Source of the DNA: an uncultured Collinsella sp.
GTDB lineage: Bacteria > Actinomycetota > Coriobacteriia > Coriobacteriales > Coriobacteriaceae
Assembly: GCA_902476475.1 (NCBI GenBank)
Contig: CABSDO010000018.1
Coordinates: forward strand, 1-24,256
DNA length: 24,256 nucleotides
Direction of reading: 5' to 3'
In this document: piece after piece, positions 1 to 9,042 of the stretch
How the letters are laid out: every line of letters begins with the position of its first letter
Numbering within the stretch: the stretch's first letter is position 1
Program-made: the position numbers and the translations under genes
Notes under the pieces: generated by a model
The model's input: only the letters and a program-made list of their open reading frames with translations
The model's database searches: none
Told to the model about the DNA's origin: nothing

Positions 1-2
1 AC

Positions 3-587
3 AAGTTTTATCAGCTCGATGTCGCTGATGCGCCCAAGGCGCGCGAGACCGTCGAACAGATTTTCGCAGACCTGCCGCAAACCAATATCCTGATCAACTG
101 CGCTGGCGTCATCAGCACCAAGAAGTTCGACGAGATCGACGACACCGAGTGGCGCCGTACCATCGACATCAACCTCAACGGCACCTTTACCATGATGAAC
201 GCCGTGTACCCGCACTTTAAGGCTGCCCATGCCGGCACTATCGTCAACGTGAGCTCTGTTGCTGGCAAGATCGGCGGCGGCCTGCTCGGCACCGCGGCTT
301 ACGCGAGCTCCAAGGCCGGTGTTAACGGTCTAACCAAGGCAGTCGCCAAGGAGGGCGGTAGGTTCGGCGTTCGCTGCAACGCTGTGTGCCCGTCGCTCAC
401 GTTGACCGATATGACCTCGATTCTCTCTGACGAGAACTCTCAGCGCATCATCAACGGTATTCCTCTGGGCCGTGCCGCCCAGGCCAGCGAGCCTGCGCAG
501 ATGGTGCTCTTCTTTGCCTCCGACCTCGCCAGCTTCGTGAACGGCGAGATCGGTGACTGCGACGGTGGCATCGTTCTGGACGGGTAA
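3..587 (+). CDS. Short-chain dehydrogenase/reductase (5'-truncated by window edge)
   Basis: This is an NAD(P)-dependent oxidoreductase of the classical SDR family. The frame is open from the first bases, so the N-terminal glycine-rich cofactor motif lies outside the window. Visible in order are the NCAG motif (the NNAG equivalent after beta-4), the catalytic serine region in VNVSSVAG, the catalytic YASSK (YxxxK) and a C-terminal FVNGEIGDCDGG segment typical of 3-oxoacyl-ACP reductase and gluconate/sugar dehydrogenase subfamilies. The next gene encodes a KdgT-type 2-keto-3-deoxygluconate permease, so a role in hexuronate or ketodeoxygluconate metabolism (KduD-like) is plausible. SDR substrate cannot be read from the sequence, and FabG-like activity is the main alternative. 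A hairpin follows the stop codon. Family is certain, substrate is not. Confidence 0.85.
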   Translation, partial: KFYQLDVADAPKARETVEQIFADLPQTNILINCAGVISTKKFDEIDDTEWRRTIDINLNGTFTMMNAVYPHFKAAHAGTIVNVSSVAGKIGGGLLGTAAYASSKAGVNGLTKAVAKEGGRFGVRCNAVCPSLTLTDMTSILSDENSQRIINGIPLGRAAQASEPAQMVLFFASDLASFVNGEIGDCDGGIVLDG

Positions 588-606
588 TACCCCGCGACGT
601 TAATTC

Positions 607-645
607 GGCGACGGCTCCTGCGACTCGGGACCGTCGCCTTCTTTC
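607..645 (+). terminator. Hairpin after the SDR gene, possible attenuating terminator
   Basis: An 8-bp GC-rich stem (607-614 GGCGACGG with 631-638 CCGTCGCC) has a 16-nt loop and is followed by TTCTTT. It lies 19 nt after the SDR stop and 50 nt before the permease gene. The T-tract is interrupted, so partial readthrough into the permease gene is possible. Confidence 0.55.
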
Positions 646-695
646 TGGCACAGGAGCGTGCGACCGCGTGCCACACGCATCAAAAGGAGATATAA

Positions 696-1715
696 ATGAG
701 TGAATCGACTGTGGTGGAGGCGCCGGCGGCAAAGGAGCCGTTCTTTAAGATGTCCTCCATCCCGGGTGCCAATATTTTGGTGCCGCTTCTGCTGGGCTGC
801 CTGCTCAACACGCTATTCCCCGATCTGTTCAAAACGCTCGGCAGCTTTACGCTTGGCATGACCCAGCAGGGTGCAGGCCCGCTCGTGGGCGCTTTTTTGC
901 TTATCGTCGGTACGACGATTTCGTTTAAGAGTGCTCCTGCCGCCGCTGCCCGCGGTGCCATCATCATCGCCGTCAAGCAAATCGTGGTCGTTGCCGTGTC
1001 GCTGCTCATCCTTTATTTGTTCAACGACAACCTGTTTGGCATCTCTGCCATGGTGATGCTGGCGGCTTGCACCGGCGCCAACAACGCTATGTACGCTGGT
1101 CTGATGGGCACCATGGGCAATGAGGCCGAGCGTGGCGCTGTCGCAATCACCACGCTCGTTGTCGGCCCTCCGGTCACGATGATCGTGCTCGGCGCTGCCG
1201 GCCAGGCTCCGATCGGCTGGTCGCTCGTGGGTGCCATCCTGCCGATCGTCGTCGGCATTATTCTGGGCAACGTCTTCCCCAGCTTTAAGAAGATGATGGC
1301 ACCGGCACTTTCCGCCGTCATCGTGCTCGTCTTCTTTGCCATGGGCTCGACCATGACCTTTGGCCAGCTCATTAATGGCGGTCTTCCCGGTATTCTGCTC
1401 GGCGTGATCTGCTCGGTGATCTTTGCAATTCCCGTCATCGCGGTCGACAAGCTCACGGGCGGCACGGGTGTCGCAGGTGCGGCCATTTCGAGCTGCGCCG
1501 GAGCCAATGTGGCCACGCCTGCTGCCATGGCAAGCGTCAACGGGGCCATGTACGGCGGTGCGGTGCTCGCGACGGCTACGGCACAGGTTGCTGCCTGCGC
1601 AATCGTTACGGCTATTTTGACCCCGCTGGTCACCAGCTGGTGCTACAAGCATTTTGAGGGCCAGGGCAACGGCGATAGCAAGGCAACGGCCGACAAGGCC
1701 GCCGCAGCCGCCTAA
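696..1715 (+). CDS. 2-keto-3-deoxygluconate permease family transporter (KdgT-like)
   Basis: This is a 339-aa, very hydrophobic inner-membrane protein, close to the roughly 330 aa of E. coli KdgT, and it resembles that family along its length. About ten membrane segments are evident from residue 27 onward. Family-like stretches include LLIVGTTISFK near residue 70, the small-residue segment ACTGANNAMYAGLMG near 120, and the similar SSCAGANVATPAAMA near 265; these two look like internally related half-repeats. KdgT proteins import 2-keto-3-deoxygluconate with protons for use in the pectin/hexuronate pathway. The start is supported by an AAAAGGAGA ribosome site 6 nt upstream of the ATG. The C-terminus is a short Ala/Lys-rich tail. 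It follows the SDR gene by about 110 bp with a hairpin between. Substrate is inferred from family only. Confidence 0.85.
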   Translation: MSESTVVEAPAAKEPFFKMSSIPGANILVPLLLGCLLNTLFPDLFKTLGSFTLGMTQQGAGPLVGAFLLIVGTTISFKSAPAAAARGAIIIAVKQIVVVAVSLLILYLFNDNLFGISAMVMLAACTGANNAMYAGLMGTMGNEAERGAVAITTLVVGPPVTMIVLGAAGQAPIGWSLVGAILPIVVGIILGNVFPSFKKMMAPALSAVIVLVFFAMGSTMTFGQLINGGLPGILLGVICSVIFAIPVIAVDKLTGGTGVAGAAISSCAGANVATPAAMASVNGAMYGGAVLATATAQVAACAIVTAILTPLVTSWCYKHFEGQGNGDSKATADKAAAAA

Positions 1716-1753
1716 TGCCAAGCGGCAATCAAAGCTAAAAACTAGCCATGCCA

Positions 1754-1797
1754 CAGGGCGGCCACGGGGGATTCCGTGGCTGCCCTGCAGTTTCTGT
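1754..1797 (+). terminator. Terminator after the permease gene
   Basis: A 14-bp stem (1754-1767 with 1774-1787, one G-T mismatch) with a 6-nt loop is followed by CAGTTTCTGT. It lies 38 nt after the permease stop. It separates the transporter from the long pyruvate formate-lyase leader. Confidence 0.7.
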
Positions 1798-2181
1798 AGG
1801 GTCTCTGGGACACTTTACCCTGCTAAAGCTGGCATAACAGCTAGAGCGAACGTCGTACAAAGGCAAGGAAAAATACCATACAAATCGGTGAACGGTAGTT
1901 GTTTGCACTCGCATTTCCTGCGGGTTTGTAAAAAACGTCCTTATGATATAAAAAAAGAAACATATAACAGCCCAGATGGAGAGGGTCGCTATGTTATCCT
2001 TCTCAAACGGGTGAAATCTTGGGTTTTGGGTTGTAGTTCCAAGGTGGATAAACGTTTTCCCTACACCAACGTGTGGTGAAGAACGGAAGAAGCCGGTAGT
2101 GCAAGCCGAACATTCAAGAATTCAATAAGCAGCGGTGTGAGAGAGCGCCGCATTACACGTAACTAGGAGCGTGGTTACACA
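1798..2181 (+). promoter_or_regulatory. Long leader/promoter region of pyruvate formate-lyase
   Basis: These 384 bases contain no credible gene. An A/T-rich patch at 1925-1975 stands out from its surroundings and holds a possible promoter: TTTGTA at 1925-1930 and TATAAA at 1947-1952, 16 nt apart, with TATGAT at 1942 as an overlapping alternative. Just before the start codon, GTAAC (2159-2163) and GTTAC (2174-2178) could pair and place the AGGAG ribosome site (2165-2169) in a loop, 12 nt from the ATG. If the promoter is correct, the transcript would have an untranslated leader of roughly 220 nt, long enough for regulation. No known riboswitch class was recognised. Confidence 0.35.
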
Positions 2182-4233
<2,052 letters not shown>

Positions 4234-4234
4234 C

Positions 4235-4259
4235 TATTGTTAGTGCTATACTAACAATA
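4235..4259. promoter_or_regulatory. Perfect 10-bp inverted repeat right after the large PFL cistron
   Basis: TATTGTTAGT (4235-4244) and ACTAACAATA (4250-4259) are perfect reverse complements around GCTAT. The repeat begins 2 nt after the stop codon of the catalytic subunit. It could be an operator for a regulator of the small cistron or an intercistronic RNA hairpin. It lacks a T-tract, so it is not a canonical terminator. Confidence 0.6.
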
Positions 4260-4260
4260 A

Positions 4261-4305
4261 CGATTACTGATTAGCGCGCCGGTTTCGGCCGGCGCCTATT
4301 AATCG
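4261..4305 (+). promoter_or_regulatory. Two-tier stem-loop abutting the ribosome site of the small PFL cistron
   Basis: An outer pairing CGATTA (4261-4266) with TAATCG (4300-4305) encloses a 7-bp GC stem, GCGCCGG (4276-4282) with CCGGCGC (4289-4295), with a 6-nt loop. The structure ends directly before the AAGGAG ribosome site (4306-4311) of the glycyl-radical subunit. No T-run follows. It could stabilise the downstream message or tune translation of the small subunit relative to the large one. Confidence 0.5.
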
Positions 4306-4318
4306 AAGGAGACACATT

Positions 4319-4570
4319 ATGAAGGTTTCTGAAGTTTCCGAGACCCAGGCCGATAACCTGGTCCACATGCTCGACGCTTATGCCGAGAAGGGTGGCCACC
4401 ACCTGAACATCAACGTCTTCAACCGTGAGACGCTGCTCGACGCTCAGGCTCACCCCGAGAAGTACCCGCAGCTGACCATCCGCGTTTCCGGCTATGCCGT
4501 GAACTTCCACACGCTCACCAAGGAGCAGCAGGACGAGGTCATTTCGCGTACCTTCCACGACAAGTTCTAA
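4319..4570 (+). CDS. Stand-alone glycyl-radical domain subunit of pyruvate formate-lyase
   Basis: This 83-aa protein corresponds to the C-terminal domain of pyruvate formate-lyase. Its core HHLNINVFNRE, PEKYPQLTIRVSGYAV and LTKEQQDEVISRTF segments line up with E. coli PflB up to the C-terminus. The radical-bearing residue is Gly58 in RVSGYA. The first dozen residues (MKVSEVSETQAD) are unlike the large subunit and make a new N-terminus. It starts with ATG behind AAGGAG, 7 nt away. Combined length with the upstream protein is 766 aa, about one full enzyme. It is shorter than the spare-part protein GrcA/YfiD (about 127 aa in E. coli), and because the upstream protein has no such domain it is probably an obligatory subunit rather than only a repair factor. 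PflA (11796-12614) should install the radical. Its 3' side holds a large nested palindrome. Confidence 0.93.
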   Translation: MKVSEVSETQADNLVHMLDAYAEKGGHHLNINVFNRETLLDAQAHPEKYPQLTIRVSGYAVNFHTLTKEQQDEVISRTFHDKF

Positions 4571-4597
4571 AGGGTTCAACTCCTGTAGGATTACTGG

Positions 4598-4720
4598 GGC
4601 CGGTTTTGGGTTATTTCCCAAAACGTCCTCGGACATGCAAAGAGGCTCCGCTGCGCGCGTTGCGCGGCGGAGCCTCTTTGCGTCCTGCGGGATGTTTTGG
4701 GAAATAACCCAAAACCGGCC
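4598..4720 (+). repeat. Nested palindromic element, copy A
   Basis: A perfect 27-bp outer inverted repeat (4598-4624 with 4694-4720) encloses a perfect 15-bp inner stem (4637-4651 with 4667-4681) and a GC-rich tip that can pair again (4654-4658 with 4662-4666). The linkers are exactly 12 nt on each side: GTCCTCGGACAT (4625-4636) and GTCCTGCGGGAT (4682-4693). Within them GGAC (4631-4634) can pair with GTCC (4682-4685), extending the inner stem with an AT bulge. Each outer arm is itself partly palindromic (GTTTTGGG...CCCAAAAC). It begins 27 nt after the stop of the glycyl-radical subunit. Copies B (18707-18825, minus) and C (24163-24256, cut) share the linkers and architecture but not the stem sequences. 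Confidence 0.9.
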
Positions 4721-4835
4721 ATGTGGGGTCCTTTGGAGTCGCCCTTTAGGCGGAACTCTCCTAATTATTTGGATGAGTCGTTTACTTACTTGTACTGTTA
4801 CCGTCTTCCCGCTCTTGTTGGGGTATGCTTTGTTC

Positions 4836-4854
4836 GTATGTAAACGTATGACAT
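4836..4854. promoter_or_regulatory. Putative LacI-family operator upstream of the regulator gene
   Basis: GTATGTAAACGTATGACAT is an imperfect palindrome around a central CG and resembles the sites at 5986-6003 and 6003-6020 (shared pattern TnTGnAAACGnnTGACAT). It lies about 20 nt before the start codon of the LacI-family gene, which suggests autoregulation. Confidence 0.6.
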
Positions 4855-4873
4855 GTTGATGGGGGAGGGTGCT

Positions 4874-5884
4874 ATGGCTCGCGAGAGTGCTCGTTCTAAG
4901 GATACGGCTAAGCCTGGCATCAAGGAAGTTGCAGCGGTGGCGGGGGTTTCGCCTACTACGGTATCTCGCGTGCTTAATAATCGCGGCTATATTAGCCAAG
5001 AGACCCGCGATAAGGTCCATGCCGCGATGAAGCGCATCAACTATACGCCCAACGATATCGCCCGTGCCATGCTCAACGGTCGCCTGAATCTTATCGGTAT
5101 GATCGTTCCCTTTGTGAGCAGCCCGTTCCATGCTCAGGTTGTGCAGGCGGTCGAGCGCACGTTAGCGGAAAACGGCTTTAAGATGTTGCTGTGCAACAGC
5201 GCCAATCGACCTGATCTTGAGCGTTCCTATATCGACATGCTCCGCCGCAATATGGTCGACGGCGTCATCGTCAACTCCCTCAATATCGGTGCCGAGGCAT
5301 ATGCCGAGATGGGCTTGAGCCTGGTTGGCATCGACTGCGATCTTGGCGAGGGCTCTGTCCAGATTGCAAGTGACAGCTATGGCATCGGCGAGCTCGCCAC
5401 GCGCCGTCTGATTGATGACGGCTGCAGGCGTATCCTGTGCCTGCGCAGCAATAGCCGCATGCGCATGCCTGCCAATAAGCGTACCGATGCCTACCTCGAT
5501 GTTGTTGAGCAGGCCGGTTTGTCCGCGCTTGTCCGTGAGGTTGAGTTCGTTAAGCCCGACGACGAAAAGGGCGCGGTCGTTGCGAAGATCCTCGATGAGA
5601 ACCCCGATATTGACGGCATCTTTGCGGGAGACGATACGATGGCGGCCATCTGTCTCAACGTGATGAAGCAGCGCGGCTTGAGCGCTCCGGACGATATTAA
5701 GGTCGTGGGCGCGGATGGTGCCCGCCGAACTATGACGTTTATGCCTGACTTAACAACCGTACGTCAAGATATCGATCGCATCGGAGAGCTCGCGGCGCAA
5801 TCCATCATCGCTCTTATTAACGGCGATAATCCCGAATCGAATATCAAGCTCCCCGTTGAACTCATTGAGGGCAAAACCGCGTAG
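4874..5884 (+). CDS. LacI-family transcriptional regulator of the sucrose/fructoside locus
   Basis: This is a 336-aa cytoplasmic DNA-binding regulator, the normal length for LacI/GalR proteins. The N-terminal helix-turn-helix is clear: IKEVAAVAGVSPTTVSRVLN at about residues 16-35, followed by the hinge-helix region (YTPNDIARAMLNGR). The remainder is a periplasmic-binding-protein-like sensor with GMIVPFVSSPFHAQVVQAVE, VDGVIVNS and DGIFAGDDTMA. The ATG at 4874 is preferred because GGGGGAGGG lies just upstream; an in-frame ATG at 4853 overlaps the proposed operator. It sits directly upstream of GH32, PTS and GH32 genes in the same direction, with matching operators before itself and before the first GH32 gene. 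A ScrR-like repressor relieved by sucrose, fructose or a phosphorylated form is the natural inference. The effector is unproven. Confidence 0.9.
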   Translation: MARESARSKDTAKPGIKEVAAVAGVSPTTVSRVLNNRGYISQETRDKVHAAMKRINYTPNDIARAMLNGRLNLIGMIVPFVSSPFHAQVVQAVERTLAENGFKMLLCNSANRPDLERSYIDMLRRNMVDGVIVNSLNIGAEAYAEMGLSLVGIDCDLGEGSVQIASDSYGIGELATRRLIDDGCRRILCLRSNSRMRMPANKRTDAYLDVVEQAGLSALVREVEFVKPDDEKGAVVAKILDENPDIDGIFAGDDTMAAICLNVMKQRGLSAPDDIKVVGADGARRTMTFMPDLTTVRQDIDRIGELAAQSIIALINGDNPESNIKLPVELIEGKTA

Positions 5885-5938
5885 TTCATCCCGTGCCAAA
5901 AGAATTCCTCAAACGCCTCTGATGACCGTTCACCGGCA

Positions 5939-6025
5939 TATGTCAACCGTTTGCCGACGACTGGAACTGCGAAAAGACGTATTGGTGTGAAAACGTTTGA
6001 CATATGAAAACGATTGACATATCTT
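5939..6025 (+). promoter_or_regulatory. Promoter with three LacI-type operators before the first GH32 gene
   Basis: TTGACA (5997-6002) and TATCTT (6020-6025) are separated by 17 nt and form a plausible promoter. Three CG-centred sites flank or overlap it: 5939-5956 (TATGTCAACCGTTTGCCG), 5986-6003 (TGTGAAAACGTTTGACAT) and 6003-6020 (TATGAAAACGATTGACAT). The second covers the -35 and the third fills the spacer and touches the -10, so binding should block polymerase. Centres of the second and third sites are 17 bp apart, and the first lies 46 bp further upstream. A second TTGACA (6014-6019) has no well-placed -10. Confidence 0.7.
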
Positions 6026-6067
6026 GCCATTGTACCGAGTTAGTATGTCGTGGAAAGGAAGTCTCGG

Positions 6068-7450
6068 ATGCACAAGGTGTATTACCAGCCTGAGGGAATT
6101 TGGGTAGGCGACATCATGCCGTACGGCGAGGACGGCACGTTCTATCTCTATCATCAGCGTGACACGCGTAACCCCGAACCTTTCGGAGAGCCGTTTGGCT
6201 GGGCACTCGCTACGACCAAGGATTTCGTCAACTACAAGGACTTTGGCGAGAGCCTTGAGCGTGGCGGCGACGAGGAAGTCGACCAGTACATTTATGCCGG
6301 CACGGTGTTTAAGGTGGGCGACAAGTACCATGCGCTCTACACTGGCTGCAATCGCGATAAGGTCCGCGCACGTTTGATGAAGCAGGTTCTTCTTCACGCA
6401 ACGAGCGACGACGCCGTCAAGTGGGAGAAGAACATCGCCGAGACGCTGCTTCCGCCCCAGGAGGGCTACGACGACCGTAACTGGCGCGATCCCTTTGTGC
6501 TTTGGGATGAGGAGAACGAGGAGTACATGCTCATCCTCGGCACGCGTGTGGGCGAGGACAAGCGTCTGATGACCGGTCGTCTGGTCAAGTTCACCTCCAA
6601 GGACCTGGATACCTGGGAGTTCCAGGGCGACTGGTGGAATCCGGGCCTGTACACCATGTTTGAGATGCCTGATCTCTTTAAGATGGGCGACTGGTGGTAC
6701 CTCGTCTTTTCCGAGTACAGCGACGGCAACAAGACCCGTTACCGCATGTCCAAGTCCATCAACGGTCCTTGGATTACCCCCGCTGACGACTCCTTCGACG
6801 GCCGCGCGTACTACGCCGCTCGCACCGCATTCGATGGCGAGCGTCGCGTTCTCTTTGGTTGGGTTCCTACGCGTGACGAGGGCGGCGACCCCAGCTCTTA
6901 CCTATGGGGTGGCACCTTTATGCCCCTCGAGATCGTTCAGCGTGCCGACGGAACGCTCGGCACCAAGCTTCCCGACAGCATGCTTGGCGCCTTTGGCGAG
7001 GCTAAGGCAGTCGAGACCTTTGAGCTTTCCTGCGAGTCGGGCAAGGTCGAGCAGGTGCTCGTCGCGGATGCCGGCTCCACCTACTTGCTCGATGCCGACA
7101 TTGAGCTCGGCGGTAACGCTGCCGGCTTCTCGGTCAAGTTCGCCGAGGACGCCGAGACCGGTCTTGCCTATGAGTTCCGCGCCAACCTGCGCGAGGGCAA
7201 GCTCGAGTTCACGCCGGCTCCCCAGTACCCGTGGTTCCAGGTCAACAACATGGGCCTCGAGCGTCCGTTGTTCTTTAAGGGCGAGGGCACTCACCATGTG
7301 CGTCTGGTCGTCGACGACGACATCGCGACCATCTTTGTCGATGATGTTGCGCTCAACGCTCGCTTCTGCAACAAGCAGGGCCAGGGTGTGGCGCTTACCG
7401 TCACCGACGGTGCGCTCAAGTGCGCAAACGCAACGATCGCGTCTCTGTAG
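6068..7450 (+). CDS. Divergent GH32 family beta-fructosidase-like hydrolase
   Basis: This 460-aa protein has a five-bladed beta-propeller domain (about residues 1-300) followed by a beta-sandwich domain. It has no signal peptide, so it should act in the cytoplasm. The usual WxNDPNG nucleophile motif is replaced by GIWVGDIMPYG (candidate nucleophile Asp15). NWRDPFV keeps the RDP transition-state aspartate (Asp141). The usual ECPD acid/base motif is MFEMPDLF here (Glu199). The three carboxylates therefore seem present in a variant frame, which suggests a substrate other than plain sucrose-6-phosphate, for example a fructo-oligosaccharide or modified fructoside phosphate. The ATG at 6068 follows AAAGGAAG; a GTG 18 nt earlier lies too close to the ribosome site. 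It is first in the GH32-PTS-GH32 set behind the LacI-type operators. Confidence 0.85.
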   Translation: MHKVYYQPEGIWVGDIMPYGEDGTFYLYHQRDTRNPEPFGEPFGWALATTKDFVNYKDFGESLERGGDEEVDQYIYAGTVFKVGDKYHALYTGCNRDKVRARLMKQVLLHATSDDAVKWEKNIAETLLPPQEGYDDRNWRDPFVLWDEENEEYMLILGTRVGEDKRLMTGRLVKFTSKDLDTWEFQGDWWNPGLYTMFEMPDLFKMGDWWYLVFSEYSDGNKTRYRMSKSINGPWITPADDSFDGRAYYAARTAFDGERRVLFGWVPTRDEGGDPSSYLWGGTFMPLEIVQRADGTLGTKLPDSMLGAFGEAKAVETFELSCESGKVEQVLVADAGSTYLLDADIELGGNAAGFSVKFAEDAETGLAYEFRANLREGKLEFTPAPQYPWFQVNNMGLERPLFFKGEGTHHVRLVVDDDIATIFVDDVALNARFCNKQGQGVALTVTDGALKCANATIASL

Positions 7451-7495
7451 CGGCAACGAACCGTTTTATGATTTAGAAAAGGAATGGAGAGGAAC

Positions 7496-8947
7496 ATGGA
7501 CTACAAGGCAGTGTCCCAGCAAGTCGTCGACAACGTCGGCGGACTGGAGAACATCGAGGGCGCCACGCATTGCGTGACCCGTCTGCGTCTGGTGCTCAAG
7601 GATACGAGCAAATACAACAAGGCCGAGCTCGAGAACATCGATGGCGTCAAGGGCGTGCTGTACAACAGCGGCCAGCTCATGATCATCTTCGGTACCGGTA
7701 CCGTCAACAAGGTTTACGATGAGTTTATGGCTCTGACGGGCGTTAAGGAGATCAGTGCTTCCGAGGTCAAGGGCGCCGAGGCGGACAAGAAGGGCAAGTT
7801 CTTCTCGGTCCTCAAGGTATTCTCGGACATCTTTATCCCCATCATTCCCGCCTTCGTCGGCGCTGCAATCATCATCGGCCTTAAGTCGCTGATCGTTGCC
7901 AACGGCCTCTTTGGCATGGAAGGCAGCCTCGCCGATCACAGCGAGTTCCTCAAGAACCTCGCAAGCTTCTTTGCCATTATCGCCACCACGTTCGACTACC
8001 TGCCTGTCCTGGTTATGTACAGCGCGGTCAAGCGTTTTGGCGGTAACCCGATCCTGGGCATCCTCGTCGGTATCGTCATGGTTCACCCGAGCCTTATGAA
8101 CCGTAACACGTTCGTTATGGATCCGACGGGTGCTGAGTACTGGAACTTCGGTCCGCTCTCCATCCCCATGGTTGCTTTCCAGGGCGGTGTGTTCCCCGCA
8201 ATCCTGACTGCCTGGTTTATGGCCAAGGTCGAGAAGATTGCCCAGAAGTACATCCCCGAGGTCGTTTCGTTCGTCTTTGTCCCGACCGTTACCCTGATTC
8301 TTGCTAACGTTGCCCTGTTCACCGTGTTCGGCCCGCTCGGCAACCTGATCGGTGACGTCCTCGCCGGCGTAATCGATATCCTGTACAACAGGATGGGCGT
8401 CTTTGGTGCCTTTGTCTTCGCCGCGTTCCTGCAGCCGCTCGTCGTTACCGGTACGCATCAGTTCATCCAGGGTATCGAGGCAAACCTTGTTGCCACGACT
8501 GGCTTCAACTACATCCAGGCCATCTGGTCGGTTTCCATCATCGCCCAGGGCGGCGGCGCCATCGGTATGTACCTCATTCACAAGAAGCACTCCAAAGAGC
8601 GCAACATCTGCATGTCGTCCTTTATCCCGACGCTGGTCGGAATCTCCGAGCCCGCTATCTTTGCTGCAAACATGCGCTATTCGATCATTCCGTTCATCTG
8701 CGCATGCATCGGTGCAGGCTGCGGCGGTGCCTTCGTCAAGCTCTTTGAGGTGCGCGCTATCGGTCAGGGTCTGACCGGCGTGCTTGGCCTGCTCATCGTT
8801 ACGCCCGAGACTCTCGTGTGGTATGTGGCTGGCAATCTCATCGCCTTTATCGTGCCGATCGTCTTGATCTTTGCCTACAACAAGGCAAAGGGCGTTCCGA
8901 CCACCGATGAAGAGGGCGCTGGCGCAGGCTTCGATGTCAGCTTCTAG
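7496..8947 (+). CDS. PTS EIIBC, sucrose/beta-glucoside (glucose-family) type
   Basis: This 483-aa membrane protein takes up and phosphorylates a sugar using phosphate from the general PTS. The EIIB domain occupies about residues 1-80 with the phosphorylatable Cys26 in HCVTRLRL. The EIIC domain begins near 105 (FIPIIPAFVGAAIIIGL) and contains the GISEPAIFAANMR motif near 390, equivalent to GITEPAI in this family. No EIIA domain is attached, so a separate EIIA is needed. Neighbouring GH32 genes point to sucrose or a short fructoside as substrate. It starts 45 bp after the first GH32 stop. The ATG at 7496 follows GGAGAGG; an in-frame ATG at 7484 is an alternative with a weaker site. A canonical GH32 gene follows 95 bp later. 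Confidence 0.93.
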   Translation: MDYKAVSQQVVDNVGGLENIEGATHCVTRLRLVLKDTSKYNKAELENIDGVKGVLYNSGQLMIIFGTGTVNKVYDEFMALTGVKEISASEVKGAEADKKGKFFSVLKVFSDIFIPIIPAFVGAAIIIGLKSLIVANGLFGMEGSLADHSEFLKNLASFFAIIATTFDYLPVLVMYSAVKRFGGNPILGILVGIVMVHPSLMNRNTFVMDPTGAEYWNFGPLSIPMVAFQGGVFPAILTAWFMAKVEKIAQKYIPEVVSFVFVPTVTLILANVALFTVFGPLGNLIGDVLAGVIDILYNRMGVFGAFVFAAFLQPLVVTGTHQFIQGIEANLVATTGFNYIQAIWSVSIIAQGGGAIGMYLIHKKHSKERNICMSSFIPTLVGISEPAIFAANMRYSIIPFICACIGAGCGGAFVKLFEVRAIGQGLTGVLGLLIVTPETLVWYVAGNLIAFIVPIVLIFAYNKAKGVPTTDEEGAGAGFDVSF

Positions 8948-9042
8948 TTGAGCCATTCAGTGTAATGTTCGGATAAGTCCATTTGAGGAAGGGCGTTCGG
9001 CTCGTGTGAGTCGGGCGTCCTTCCCTATAGACGAGAAGGTCA

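Noticed and set aside
1654..2079. A 141-aa plus-strand frame running from the end of the permease gene into the pflB leader.
   Set aside because: It begins inside the permease gene in another frame, crosses the terminator hairpin, has no ribosome site and resembles nothing.
1798..2181. A ZTP (pfl-motif) riboswitch in the pflB leader.
   Set aside because: I looked for the conserved CCGCC-GGGC core near the end of the motif and did not find it.
4237..4257. A Rex (NADH-responsive) operator in the TTGTTAGT...ACTAACAA repeat.
   Set aside because: The half-sites are the wrong sequence (TTGTGAA/TTGTTAA expected) and too far apart for the usual 18-bp Rex site. Not excluded, only unsupported.
4598..4720. 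Copy A as an ordinary Rho-independent terminator.
   Set aside because: It has no T-run after either stem, is far larger than needed, and shares linkers with two other loci.
7466..8956. A 496-aa minus-strand frame opposite the PTS gene.
   Set aside because: It is a charged-residue-rich shadow of the EIIBC gene, which has clear family motifs.
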